The notes below the pieces were generated by a model. The model searched no databases. It was given only the letters and a program-made list of their open reading frames with translations, and was not told the origin of the DNA. Source: Bretschneidera sinensis (Eukaryota; Streptophyta; Magnoliopsida; Brassicales; Akaniaceae). From it: 64,000 bases of DNA. The stretch is from assembly GCA_023935145.1 (NCBI GenBank), contig CM043700.1, forward strand, positions 102,231,400 through 102,295,399, in the 5' to 3' direction. Below, piece after piece: positions 10,080-20,839 of the stretch. The stretch's first letter is position 1, and every line of letters starts with the position of its first letter. The position numbers and the translations under genes were made by a program.

Positions 10080-13011
10080 TGTAGACACCTATTTTCGTTC
10101 CAAAATTTCTGAACGGACGACGCACGGGTTCTTATAACAAATCTTTGATTATAGTGCACTCAGACTTGGTAAATGAAGAATTTTAGATTTAATTAGGGAG
10201 TAGGACCAATTACAAGACCCTTTTTTTCAATTCAATTAATTCATGATCAAAGTCTTCATTTAAATTTTGGTCCAATCCAAAACCACTAAAGCCCATTGAT
10301 CTTTCCTAAGCCAAAACACTTTTGGCCCAAATTTCAACCAAAGAATAATTCTAATTTTTAAGGGTGAAGTTCCAATTTCACTCTCCACTTGTCACAATTT
10401 GATTGACTCACTTTTCTCAAGGTAAACTCTCTTCTTACAAAGCAAAAACGTTGTCTCTCTTCCCTCCCTATGTGGCCGACCATGAAGAGGACTTTTCCAT
10501 CTTCGTTTTTTCCTTTTTGAACTCATATCCCCCTTCTATGTTCCCTCACATTCCTTTGTACCAAATGCCACTTTTTTTCCACAAAAAATTAGACCATTTT
10601 CATCTTTAAAACAACAACTATGCACTTAAGAAACAACATATTTGTTTCCCTCTTTGGACAATCATGTGTACCTAAAAGAAGGAGTTTATCTTCTTCTCAT
10701 TTTGCTTAATTAATTGAAAATTATCTTATTAAGCTTGTACCCTTTCCTAAATTCCAAATACCACATTTTTCTACCTAAAAAATCACATTTTATACCTAAA
10801 AAACAGCACCTAAAATACAATAGTTTTTTTTAGAGTCTAAAGCCTTTTCCCCTTTTTTTTTTTTTTTTGCTTTGCAATTGCACTTTTTTTCCTTAAGATT
10901 TTCCACTTTATTATATTTCAAAAACCAAATAACCCCCCCCCAAAAAAAAGGTCAGCTACACCAAGGAGAGTTTCTTCTCACTTTTTGCTTTTGTTTTTAC
11001 TTTATTGAAAACACTCCAAATTGTATTTTCTTGTTCACCTTTTTGCAAACCTTATTCTTTATTTTTTTTTCATCTCAAAGAAACCCCCTCCTTCTTCCCC
11101 ATGGCTAGCCACTAAAAGGCTTTGTCCTCTCACTTTTCACTTGGTTTACAACACCTCACATTCTTTAGCCCCACTTTTACACCCCAAAAGTAAAACATCT
11201 TTTCACCTCAAAAGTGGAAACTCCTTTTCCCCCTCCATATATGTCCAACCATGCACCTTTTTTTAACTCATTTTTTTGCTTTTTTTAATCCCTTGGCCAG
11301 CCCTTTCTCCTCCTATAAATACCCCCATTTTGCTAACGCAAGACACAAACACAACACTAAGGCAAAGTAATTAAAAAAAGAGAAAAAATAGATAAATTTT
11401 AGAAAGAAAGAAAGATGTGAGAAAAGAGATAAAAAAAAAGAAGAATAAGAAGATAAAAGAAAAAAAATATATAACAAAAGAGAAGAGAGTTTTCAAGAAA
11501 AGTGAGAAAAAAGCAAAGAGTGAAACATAAAAGAAGAACTAGTGAGAGTTCTTCATCATTTTAGACCACCCTTTATTTTTTTGTCTTCTACTCTTCATTC
11601 AAATTATTATTCCAACTTCATTAAGTCCACAAGAGCACAAAGATCTCCGAGTATAATCCCCATGCGCATAAATTTTCTTTAGCCAAAAAAGGTTGGTTAA
11701 ACTTCTACTTCTTGAAAAATAAATCGTTAGCATGATTCATGTGTTTAAATCACCTTGAAAATGGACTAGATTAATTTAGCTCACATAAAAAGTTTCCTCT
11801 TAAGGTACTTACTAGTTTCTTAGCATTTTATTTTTCACTAATTATGTCTTTCTTTACTTAGCTAATAGTCATATTGCAGTCTCTCTTTGTTAAATGCAAT
11901 ATTGAGTCAATGATAGTTTTAAAGTTCTTTCCTTTAGCTTGGTACCTCAAGAATTTTTATGTCCTCTGAGTTAGATATTTTATTTTAAGTTGTCATTAAT
12001 TACATGTGAACTTTAATAATTTAAAAATAATTTTGGGTCTCCTTTGGCCCATTAAAAATGTTACTAGTTATTAGTTATTTTGAATCTTATATTTTAGGTA
12101 GTTTAGTTTAAATCCACTTAGCTTAATTTCTATTTTTAACTCGTCTAGTTTAAAGTAATTTAGTCTTAATTCATTTAATTTAATACACCTAATTAATCTA
12201 CCAAGTTTAAAGTAGTCTAGTTTTAATCCATTTAGTTAATCTTCATGTTTAACCTATCTAGTTTAAAGTACCTTAGTTTAATTAATTGAATTTAATCATC
12301 AAGTTTAATTCATCTAGATTAAAATAACTTAGTCGTAATCAACTTAGTATAGCTTATATAATTAATCCACCTAGTTTAAATGCGCACATTTTAATTTACT
12401 TTCCATCTTTTATCCATAATTTGCAAGTGGTTTTAATATTTTCTTTTCTTCATGGTCAAAGTAATTTATTTCCTTTACATGCTTACTTTTACCGCATTAC
12501 TTTAAAGTTAATATTTGGTGTCGCTTTGTTTGAATAAAAATTGAAAAATATTTGCTTGGTTTTATTTGCAGTGTATGATAATAATACTGAATGAAAATTT
12601 TAATTAATTTCCTTGAAATACGAATGGCTAGACTTCGGTCCAGGTAAGAGAGGAAGCTTTAAATCCTCAATCTTTTGCATCTAAATCATCTAAGCCTTGA
12701 AATTTCTCACGTAGATCAATGAAAAGGGATTCGACCCCTCTTCAAGGTCAAATGGCAACTTCTTACTTGTCGTCCTTGCTTTGTGCTTGGATGACAAACG
12801 ACCCATTGACTAATACACTAAAAGGGCACCCATCATGGGAGTCTCGTTACTATTTATTAAGGGTTTGTATTAGACTTGGTAGGTTTTTCTCGTTTTCATA
12901 TGCCTACTCATCATAATCCATACCTTCGCCATATCAACCTTCTTAAACAGGAGTGGCTTTGGGTAATGACCTGAATGTATAGGTCTTAGGTGAAAAAGAG
13001 TTGTACCTATA
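10080..13011 (+). repeat. Gypsy LTR1c: complete 5' LTR (2.93 kb)
   Basis: It runs from TGTAGACACC to the end tacctata, immediately before the primer-binding site, and has the same length as LTR3 (2932 versus 2926 bp). The terminal CA has become TA. The 3' half contains runs of tagttta/aatttag-like words (12060-12400) shared with LTR2 and LTR3. Confidence 0.88.
11314..11321 (+). promoter_or_regulatory. TATA box of LTR1c
   Basis: TATAAATA in the conserved LTR core-promoter block. It is the promoter nearest to internal region 1. Confidence 0.7.
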
Positions 13012-13013
13012 GT

Positions 13014-13023
13014 TGGCGACTCT
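13014..13023 (+). promoter_or_regulatory. Gypsy primer-binding site, internal region 1
   Basis: TGGCGACTCT two bases after the LTR1c end. The same motif follows LTR2. TTGGCGACTC-type sites are known from Tat/Ogre-like gypsy elements; I have not identified the matching tRNA. Confidence 0.7.
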
Positions 13024-13504
13024 ACTGAGGAGATTTAAGCTTAAATTGTTTCTTGAAAATCTTTTGAAATTTTAATTTGAGTTATTATTTCGTACTTCAC
13101 TTTGCACACTAGCACTTACCCTTTACTATCAATGGAGTAAATTGAAGGGCCCGTTTCCTCTTGGTTTCTAGTGTGACCCCATTTGCTTATCGTCAGTCCT
13201 TGGTGTGGGAAAAGTTCCTCTTGGTTCTTGTCCATGTAACAAAGATTTGCCAAATGCGTTTTTAGTCTCTTAGTCCACCTTTCAAGCCACTAGAGGAGCA
13301 TGATATCATCCTTCTAGCCATGGGTACCTAAGCCTACCAGAGTAATAAGGCGAACATACGCATTTTAAGCAAAACCTAGAACCTTCCCATTTAGGACAGG
13401 GACCATTTACATCCCTTTGCTTGCTTATATGTGTTTGCCCTCACCTCACATGTTAAAGAAAGATAAAATCAATTTGTTTGATAACATATTTGGTAATTTA
13501 GCAT

Positions 13505-14280
13505 TTCATTTGATCAAATCACAATCAAATAAATTGAGCCCAATGTTGGGCCTAGGTTGACCCAAAAATAGTGGATTTTCTCTTAGTTAAATCTTGTTAA
13601 TTTGACCTCATTAAGGAGCCCACGAAGGAAACTAATGGTGATTAGGCCTTAGCCCAAAAATCTAAAATGAATGTGAATGAAGTCCTAAGGACTAGAAGGA
13701 AAGATCCATGTCAGGGGCACTCTTCATCAATCATTTAGTCTTCTTGGATTTAGCCCTAATCACCACTAGGTTCCAAATCTCTTGAGAGACTTAGTGATGC
13801 CAAATTCACAATACTTAACTATGAGAAAGCCCATAAGAGATTAAAGATCTCGGACCAAGGAAGTTTGATTGAAATTTAACCAGAGGAAATTTTCTTTGAT
13901 TAAATTACGGACAAATGACAAATTCCCAATATTGAGCCTAATTTGTTTCAAAATAGAGGATTTTACCTTAGTTAAGGTAGTTTGACATCATTGAGAAACC
14001 CATCAGAATAAACTAATGTTGATTAGACCCTAAGCCAAGAATCTAAAATGAAAGTGATTGAGGGCCCAAGGATCCAGTGGAATGATCCATGTAAGGGGCA
14101 ATCTTTATCTTTCATTTCAGATTTTTGGGTTTAGCCTAAATCACCATTAGAGTCCAAACCCCTTGGGAAGCATGTTGATGTCCAATTCACCACACTTAAC
14201 CATGAGAAAACCAAGAAAATTTTATTATAATTTAATCAGAGGAAATTTTCCTTTATTTTTTTTTTGTTTCCACCTAATTG
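13505..14280 (+). repeat. Leader tandem duplication, internal region 1 (about 385-bp period)
   Basis: Two diverged copies of one block: (ag)cccaatnttggg...tctcttagttaa...ggtgattaggcc...gatccatgtcaggggca...ttcatt..ttcttggntttagcc, starting near 13515 and again near 13905. The same duplication is present in internal region 2 (31340-32090), so it predates the split of the two internal regions. Confidence 0.7.
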
Positions 14281-14430
14281 GGCTAATTGAGAACTTATCT
14301 GCAAATGGGTCTTTAGATGCAAAATCGAAACTCATTGATAAAGTTAAAGTAACACTAAAGAAAAGTGAGCATGGCAAAATGATTCGTGACATAAAAGAAC
14401 TTAAAAAATGTCTTTTCTTTTTTTATAAAA

Positions 14431-14781
14431 ATGAGCCATAGGTCTAGGACAGGGGATAATCCTTCCTCATTTTGGTATCGATCCTTTAGTGGAAGGTTAA
14501 TGAAAAGGTCTTCTATGAGTCCAATCTCACCTTCAATGGAAAGAGTTACTGACAACTTAGCTCCCATACCTAATTACCATAATACAGCCTCACCAAAATT
14601 TCTTAGCATGATCAAAGAATCACTCACCACGCCCGACCACTCCACCCTAAACACAACCCTCGATCCCTCCATCCTTAACACAATCCCTGACTCCTCCACC
14701 CCAAACATGACCCTAAACACAACAACAAACGCTAACCCTTCCAAGCTCAACTTTTTAGAAATGAGTAGTGCCGAATTCTAG
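14431..14781 (+). pseudogene. Gag N-terminus remnant of gypsy internal region 1
   Basis: An open frame of 116 codons begins MSHRSRTGDNPSSFWYRS after the leader. The equivalent start in internal region 2 is at 32300 and is similar at the DNA level (tgtccaagactagaagcc versus gagccataggtctaggac). The Ser/Thr/Asn/Pro-rich tail (NTTLDPSILNTIPDSSTPN) is of low complexity. Downstream, no gag core, protease, RT or integrase is found before the 3' region, so this internal region is a deletion derivative. Confidence 0.55.
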
Positions 14782-17037
14782 GAGTTCATGGCCTAAATTG
14801 AACAATTCTTGGATCTAGATAGTTTGTCTTTGGAGATTGCAATGGAGAAGGAATGCAATGCAATATCAGTGGTAAGCCTTATTACGACACATGAACAATA
14901 GATTAAAGGGCATGAGCAATAGATTAATGGACATCTAACTAAAAGGATGTCTTTGAGAAGCAAAACAAAACTGAGAATGCCAACCAGATTCAGAGCATGT
15001 GAATGATGCAAGTTAGTTTAAGAGCACCAAGAAGGAACTCGAATGATAGGACCACCAAAGTCAAAAGTCTGGCCTCTTTTTTTTGAAGGGTGAGTAGGGG
15101 AATGTTATCTTTGCCTCCTATTCAAATGTATTTTCCATGTTAATGAAATGATATATGATTTTTAATATGTTATGTCTTCAATTTATGATAAGAATCCTTT
15201 TCAATGAACCAAAAACTGAAACAAATGAACTATAACTATTAATTTGGGTACTAAATCTATTCTATTTTAATGAAGACAAAAAATTTCATGGTATATGTGC
15301 ATGGTATGCCTAAACATTTGAGCAAAAGATCACCTCAAACTAAGAAGAAAACATTAGGAAGTTCACTTATAATCTTGAACCTATAAAATCTTTAGTTTGG
15401 AAAGGCTAAGCAGTTGGATTTGAGATGATGAGAGATCATCGTTCTATTTTTTACCATTCATCAAGATTTTTCCCAGTTATGGTTTCTTTCAAAACAACCC
15501 TAGCCAAGGATAGTTTTTCACATGACCCAATCAAGGCCCGATATGTAGCATCCTCTAGGGACCCCAACAGATTCAGTCCTAAGTGGATTTAACCCGAACA
15601 AATTCCCCCACCGCAAATTTTTTTACTTTGGTAGATTCGACTCAAGGATATTCTGCTCCTCGGTGTACTCGAGCAGATTCCACTTCCTTTCGATGTCAAC
15701 ACATTTGACGATGAAAATTTCCAAAAGAACAAGCCACGCCAAGGGGGCAAACCAAAAAAAATGAAGAGCACCAATTAAGCAGGCAGAAAATTGAAAAAAA
15801 AAAAAAAAAAGAGCAAAAGATAATCATTGGCTTATTGGAACACTGAAGCACCTTTTAATACTTTAGCTTATCTTTTCCTTCACTAACCTTAGAAACCATT
15901 GACCACATTACAAACCTTAAGAAATTCCTCTAATATCGAAGAATATCGCTTAGCCACACAAACTATTTTTGGGTGATGATGGAATTTAGCTTTTCCGAGC
16001 CAATATACCCCATCTTGAAACCACTTACGAACGATTATCCCTCTAAAATAACTTCACCAAACCAAAACTCATTCTTACAAAACTTGCAAGAGATTTCCAC
16101 CAAATCCCACCTTACACCACTCGAAGGAATACATCCAAGCTGATAGATTGTGTTCGCCAAATACGTGAGATGAAATCCTCAAACTACGTATGGCTTGATC
16201 CCTCTTTGGGTACGTATACAACCACTTTGGTGTAGCCACGATCTTGCAATAGAACCTTAGTTCTCTTTTTGTCATCATCAAAACCTTGTAAATACATTAT
16301 TAAGACCCGAGTGAATGAATAGAACAAAATAGAATTGTTTCAGTATCCAAATTAATGGAAACATTTTTTTTTTTGAAAACGACTCATGCCAATTATTGAT
16401 TTTTAGTGGATTTCCTAACACATATAGTAGACAAAAAAAAAAACAAGAAGAATAATGGCATCGTTAAATTTTTTTTTCAGTTATGGGCTCAACAGTGGGA
16501 GTAGACATACTTTAAGCAAGAAAAGTGGGGGGCAATTTGGATCAAGTACGTGGGTGTCAAGATCCCACTTTGTCATCGCAACCCTTAAGAAATTGCAATC
16601 AATCCTGAAGCCTTTGAGCATCGCATTGATGCCTTACTAGAAGAAATTGTGGAACTAGATACCTTTCCCATTGTCGATTCCACGTATCAGTTGAGTTAAG
16701 ATAGCTTCCACGACCATTCATTTAAAGGAGTAAGGAAGAAAGATTGTGGACAAGTTGTGAAGCTTTGTTCTTAATTCTACTAGAGAATGTGTACCAAATA
16801 AGAGGAAAATTGGTTTAAATATAAATCTTGAGTCAAATATTTTTATCTTGACTTCGCTAGGAGGAAAATTGGTTTAAATACAAGTTTTAGGTCAAATAAA
16901 ATAAATGGCCAAAGAAAGTTCACTAAGTTCATTGTTCTTAAAAAATAATCTCTTGCATACATTGTTTTCCAAACTCTATAAAACAGAATGCCATGACTTG
17001 GATCACACTCAAGAATTTTTTTTTATATATATATTTA
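14782..17037. other. Internal region 1, non-coding part with antisense-ORF remnant
   Basis: About 14782-15950 holds AT-rich sequence with no domain I recognise. From about 16530 to 16900 the DNA matches internal region 2 at 39865-40170 (tgggtgtcaagatcccac, gtggaactagatacctttccc, gtaaggaagaaagattgtgg). That part of internal region 2 encodes an antisense protein fragment, so this is the decayed counterpart on the minus strand. Poly(A) runs occur at 15793-15810 and 16432-16443. Confidence 0.5.
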
Positions 17038-17054
17038 ACTAGCAAGACTCTGTA

Positions 17055-17940
17055 GAATCTCCACAAAGCCCTCATAACAGGCAAATTGCAAATCAACAAA
17101 AAGTCCTCCTATCAGACAAATCACTAAAAAGAACAGAAAAATCACCACCTAAAGTCTCATTAGCAAGCAAAATGACCAAAAAGTCATCGTTAATAAGTAA
17201 ACCAAAATCCTCGTTAGCAGGCAAACTAAAGTTCTCATCAGCAAGTAAAATCACCAAAAAACCCTCATAGCAAGCAAAAGCACCAAAAAGTCTTCGTTAA
17301 CAGGTAAAAGTACCCAAAAGTCCTCGTTAGCAAGCAAGCCTAAAGTCCTCGTCAGTAGGCAACCTAAGTCCTCGTTAGCAGGCAAAAGACTAAAAAATCA
17401 TCATCAGTAAGCAAACCTTCAAAGTTCTCGTCAGCATGCAAATCACCAAAATTCATCCCAATAGGCAAAATCACAAACCAAAGTCCTCGTTAGCAGAAAA
17501 ACCAAAAAACTTGTCAGTAGAGAATCGAAAGTCCTCATCAGCAGGCAACCAAAAAGCCTCATCAGTAGGCAAACCCAAAGTCCTCATTAGCAAGCACTCT
17601 AAACAGCCCTCACAACAGGCAAAACACCAAAAGTTCTCCCAACAAGAAAATCACAAATCAAAATCCTCATCAATAGGCAAACCAAAGTCATTATCAGCAG
17701 GCAAATCACCAAAAGTCCTTCCAGTAAACAAAATCACCAAAAAGTTCTCATCAGCAGGTAAAATCACCAAAAAGCCTACATAAGAGATAAAATTACCAAA
17801 AATCCCTCACAATAGGCAAAAAACCAAAGCCCTCATTAGCAGGAAAATCAAAGTGCTCTTTAGCAAGCTCAAAGTCCTCGTTAACAAGTAAATCAATGTC
17901 CTTCTCAATAAACAAACTGAAGTCCTCACAACAGGCACCA
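17055..17940. repeat. Degenerate minisatellite before LTR2
   Basis: About thirty irregular copies of a word close to aaagtcctcgttagcaggcaaa, spaced 20-35 bp. The same word recurs at 40490-40685 before LTR3, so the array belongs to the element's 3' internal end. Open frames across it (for example 17436-17783) merely translate the repeat. Confidence 0.8.
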
Positions 17941-18147
17941 ATCGATTCACAAGTATTGTATGAGTGAATGGACGCTAGCTCCTTCATTCCTGGTACGTAT
18001 CATTCTCTTAGATGATCCTATGACACCAAATTTTCCCGACAGCATGTTTACTTTTATGCGTGCATCGTATATTTGTTGTTCCCAAATTTTGAAATGAAAC
18101 AACAGTCCCTCATAGCCTTTGATTGCAACTCTCGAATGGGGATAAAA

Positions 18148-19036
18148 TGTAGACACCCATTTTCATTCCAAAATTTTTTAATGGACCATGCATGGGTTCC
18201 TACGACGAATCTTTGATCCTAGTGCGTTTAGACTTGGTAAATGAAGAAGTTAGATTTAATTAATGAGTAAGACCAATTGCAAACCCCTTTTGTTCAATTA
18301 ATTTAATCTATTTTGGTTTAAATCAATTGGGCCTTATTTGATTCAATCAATCCAAGATCAAAGGCTTCATTTAAATTTTGGTCCAATCCAAAACCACTAA
18401 AGCCCATTGATCTTTCCTAAACTTGAACACTTTTGGCCCAAATTTCAAGCCCAATAAGGCTTCTAATTTTTAAGAGTGAACTTCCAATTTCACTCTCCAC
18501 TTGGAACTTTTTGATTGAATCACTTTTTTCAAGGTAAACTCTCTTCTTACAAACAAAAAAAGTTATCTCTCCCATCCCTGTATGGCTAGCTAAAGAGAGG
18601 ACTTTTCCATTTTTTTTTTTTGAACTCATCTCCTTCTCCTAGGTTCCCTCGCCTTCCTTTGTACCAAATACCACCTTTTTCTACACAAAATAAGGCATTT
18701 CACTTAAAATAAAACATGAACTATGCACTAAAGAAACAATAGATTTTTCCCTCTCTTTGGACAACCATGTGTCAAAAAGAGGGAGTTTATCTTCTTTTCC
18801 CTTTGCCTAGTTAATTGGACATTACTAATCTTCTACCCTTTACTACATGCCAAATATCACATTTGTCTATCAAAAAAATCACATTTTAGACCCAAAAAAT
18901 AGCACCTAGAAAACAACATTTTTTTTTTATAGTGTGAAGCTTTTTTTCCCCCTTCTTTTTCTTTGTAATTACACAACATTTTTTCCTTAAGCTTTTCCAC
19001 TTTATTATATATCAAATACCAAACAAAAATTGTGTC
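18148..19036 (+). repeat. Gypsy LTR2, left part
   Basis: It starts TGTAGACACCC after internal region 1 and follows the family consensus up to aaaattgtgtc, where the Sirevirus-like element is inserted. It resumes at 29205. Removing the insert restores the order seen in LTR1b (attgtgt followed by a C-rich tract). Confidence 0.88.
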
Positions 19037-19558
19037 TGTAGACTGAGGTTTCAACCCAAGAGGGGGTTGAATTGGGTTTTTAAAACTTTTTACAGAATTA
19101 ATACAAGTTTATAAAAACATATAAGCAGCAAACAATTAATCCAAGTAATGTGCTGTAAATAAAGAGTTTAAAGAGTAGAGGATGCAAACTCATATTATAG
19201 TGGTTCGGCAATATCGGATTCATTCCGACCCTACGTCCACTCTCTTCAATGAACCTTCTTGAAGTAATCCACTAAGTAACTTAGTCGTACAACTTCGCCG
19301 GTGTTGTACAAACCTTACAATCTCTTCCTCTCGGAAGCTATCCCCTTCCTCTAAGAAGTAATCCCTTTACAAAAGATATTGTAAAGTGAATGGTAGAGAG
19401 ATAACAATGAAAGCTTATACAACTAAATAATGTCTTAAAAATGGCTCTATAAGAATATTTCGAAGCTTTTTGTGTTCCAAAGAGGACAATAACTTGATTG
19501 TGTGAGTTCAACTCTTTTTTAATATGTTCAGCTCTTTTATGAATGCTCAATAGAATGG

Positions 19559-19568
19559 GTTTATATAG
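19559..19568 (-). promoter_or_regulatory. TATA box, Sirevirus-like 3' LTR
   Basis: CTATATAAAC on the minus strand. The palindrome cluster starts about 95 bp upstream of it, the same geometry as in the other LTR (28605-28614). Confidence 0.65.
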
Positions 19569-19662
19569 CCATCAAATAATATGGCCGTTGGGACTTTAAT
19601 TTGAAAAAGATTTGCTTTTAAAATGTTCAGATTTGGTGTCCAACGGTCATATTTTTGAACTA

Positions 19663-19852
19663 CCAGTCGACTGGGTTCTCTTGAAAAATCTCGTTTTCAA
19701 AGCTTCTGGGATACCAATCAACTGGTATATTTCATCCAGTCGATTGGGGACTTACTGTCTGTTTTACCAGTCGACTAGCATGACTGACCCAGTCGACTGG
19801 GGACTTACTGTCCCATATACCAGTCGACTGGTATATATACCCAGTCGACTGG
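19663..19852. promoter_or_regulatory. Seven-site palindrome cluster in the Sirevirus-like 3' LTR
   Basis: Sites start at 19663, 19714, 19736, 19767, 19789, 19820 and 19841. Four are the perfect 12-bp palindrome CCAGTCGACTGG and three are variants that change mostly at the CpG or flanking bases. The sites lie in U3 upstream of the TATA box. Similar palindrome clusters upstream of TATA boxes are known from Sirevirus LTRs, where they are thought to be regulatory and methylated. Confidence 0.75.
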
Positions 19853-20160
19853 GTTGTCTTCCAACCTAGTTTTTCTGTTTTTACTTAAAACGTTTGTTTT
19901 TAAAAGATCGGTTTAGAAAACCCTTTTGTGTTCGAGCCATCGAATAAGCTATTACAATTTATAAGTGAGACTTACACTGGTTCTAATACTTTAGACCTTT
20001 ACTAGTTCTTCAGTCTTCACTTGATAGTTTGATTCGGTTTGAGTTCTTGCACCTTGATCCTTGGTTGAATGCTTTTGTTGCTTACTACACTTAGTTTGAA
20101 CTGTTAGAATAATAGCAGTTGTGTTTTATCATCATTAAAATACGGGTGAGGGTCAAAAAT

Positions 20161-20172
20161 CTCCCCCTTTTT
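20161..20172 (-). promoter_or_regulatory. Polypurine tract, Sirevirus-like element
   Basis: AAAAAGGGGGAG on the minus strand, next to the 3' LTR, preceded by gtcatcatc. This is the plus-strand priming site of reverse transcription. Confidence 0.85.
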
Positions 20173-20432
20173 GATGATGACAAAACTAATAATGTAAAAA
20201 TAGTTTAAAAAACTAAGTGTTTGGATTTTGAGAAAATTTGGACAGAGTCTCCTATGTTTTTCGAGTAAAACCACCCTGTAAACAAGCAAACGCAGTTAAT
20301 ATAAACATTTCAACCAACCACAATCAACTCAACCAAACAATGAATCATTTTTAATAAGCTTTGGAGCAGTGTTGCCCCTAAATCTATGCATTGGTTTCTG
20401 TTTACTTAGTTTTTCTTGTTTTTCTCATTTTT

Positions 20433-20444
20433 CTCTCCCGTTTT
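20433..20444 (-). promoter_or_regulatory. Second polypurine-tract-like site
   Basis: AAAACGGGAGAG on the minus strand, preceded by tttgctattgtc, which parallels the context of the main tract. Multiple polypurine tracts between the extra ORF and the 3' LTR are a described Sirevirus trait. Confidence 0.6.
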
Positions 20445-20839
20445 GACAATAGCAAACAAAGGGGTTAGAAATCAAGAAATAAGCTACTTAGCTACTATAG
20501 TCACCTAGAGTACACTTAAACAAACTTATACACGAAAATTTGGCTTCATTCGGACTTCAGAAGCCATCCCGAGAAGAACCGAAAGTTTTCATACAAGCGT
20601 AATCATTTTCAGAGCATTTTCGTGAATAAAAATAGTTGGAAACTATGCAAACATATCACAAATAATGTAAATAGATGTATGAAATATGACTAAAGTAAAA
20701 GCAACATCATATATAAAAAGTCGGTACACGAACGGGCTTCATAAAGCCATATATAAGACAGAAATACATAAATAGATGTCCGTGCTACATGCTAAGATCT
20801 AGAAAACACTATATATATCAAAATAACATGGAAAATGAC

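Larger units (their letters stand above)
19037..20158 (-). repeat. Sirevirus-like 3' LTR (1122 bp)
   Basis: On the plus strand it runs from TGTAGACTGAGG to ggtgagggtcaaaa; the outermost bases of U3 have decayed from the aaca seen in the other LTR. It closely resembles 28042-29204. It holds seven CCAGTCGACTGG-type palindromes (19663-19852) and a TATA box on the minus strand at 19559-19568. Confidence 0.92.

Noticed and set aside
17436..17783. 115-codon plus-strand frame, Lys/Ser/Gln-rich
   Set aside because: It only translates the minisatellite word; no independent coding signal.
17055..17940. Possible CRISPR-like array because of regularly recurring words
   Set aside because: Units and spacers are irregular, repeats are degenerate, and the array lies inside a plant retrotransposon.
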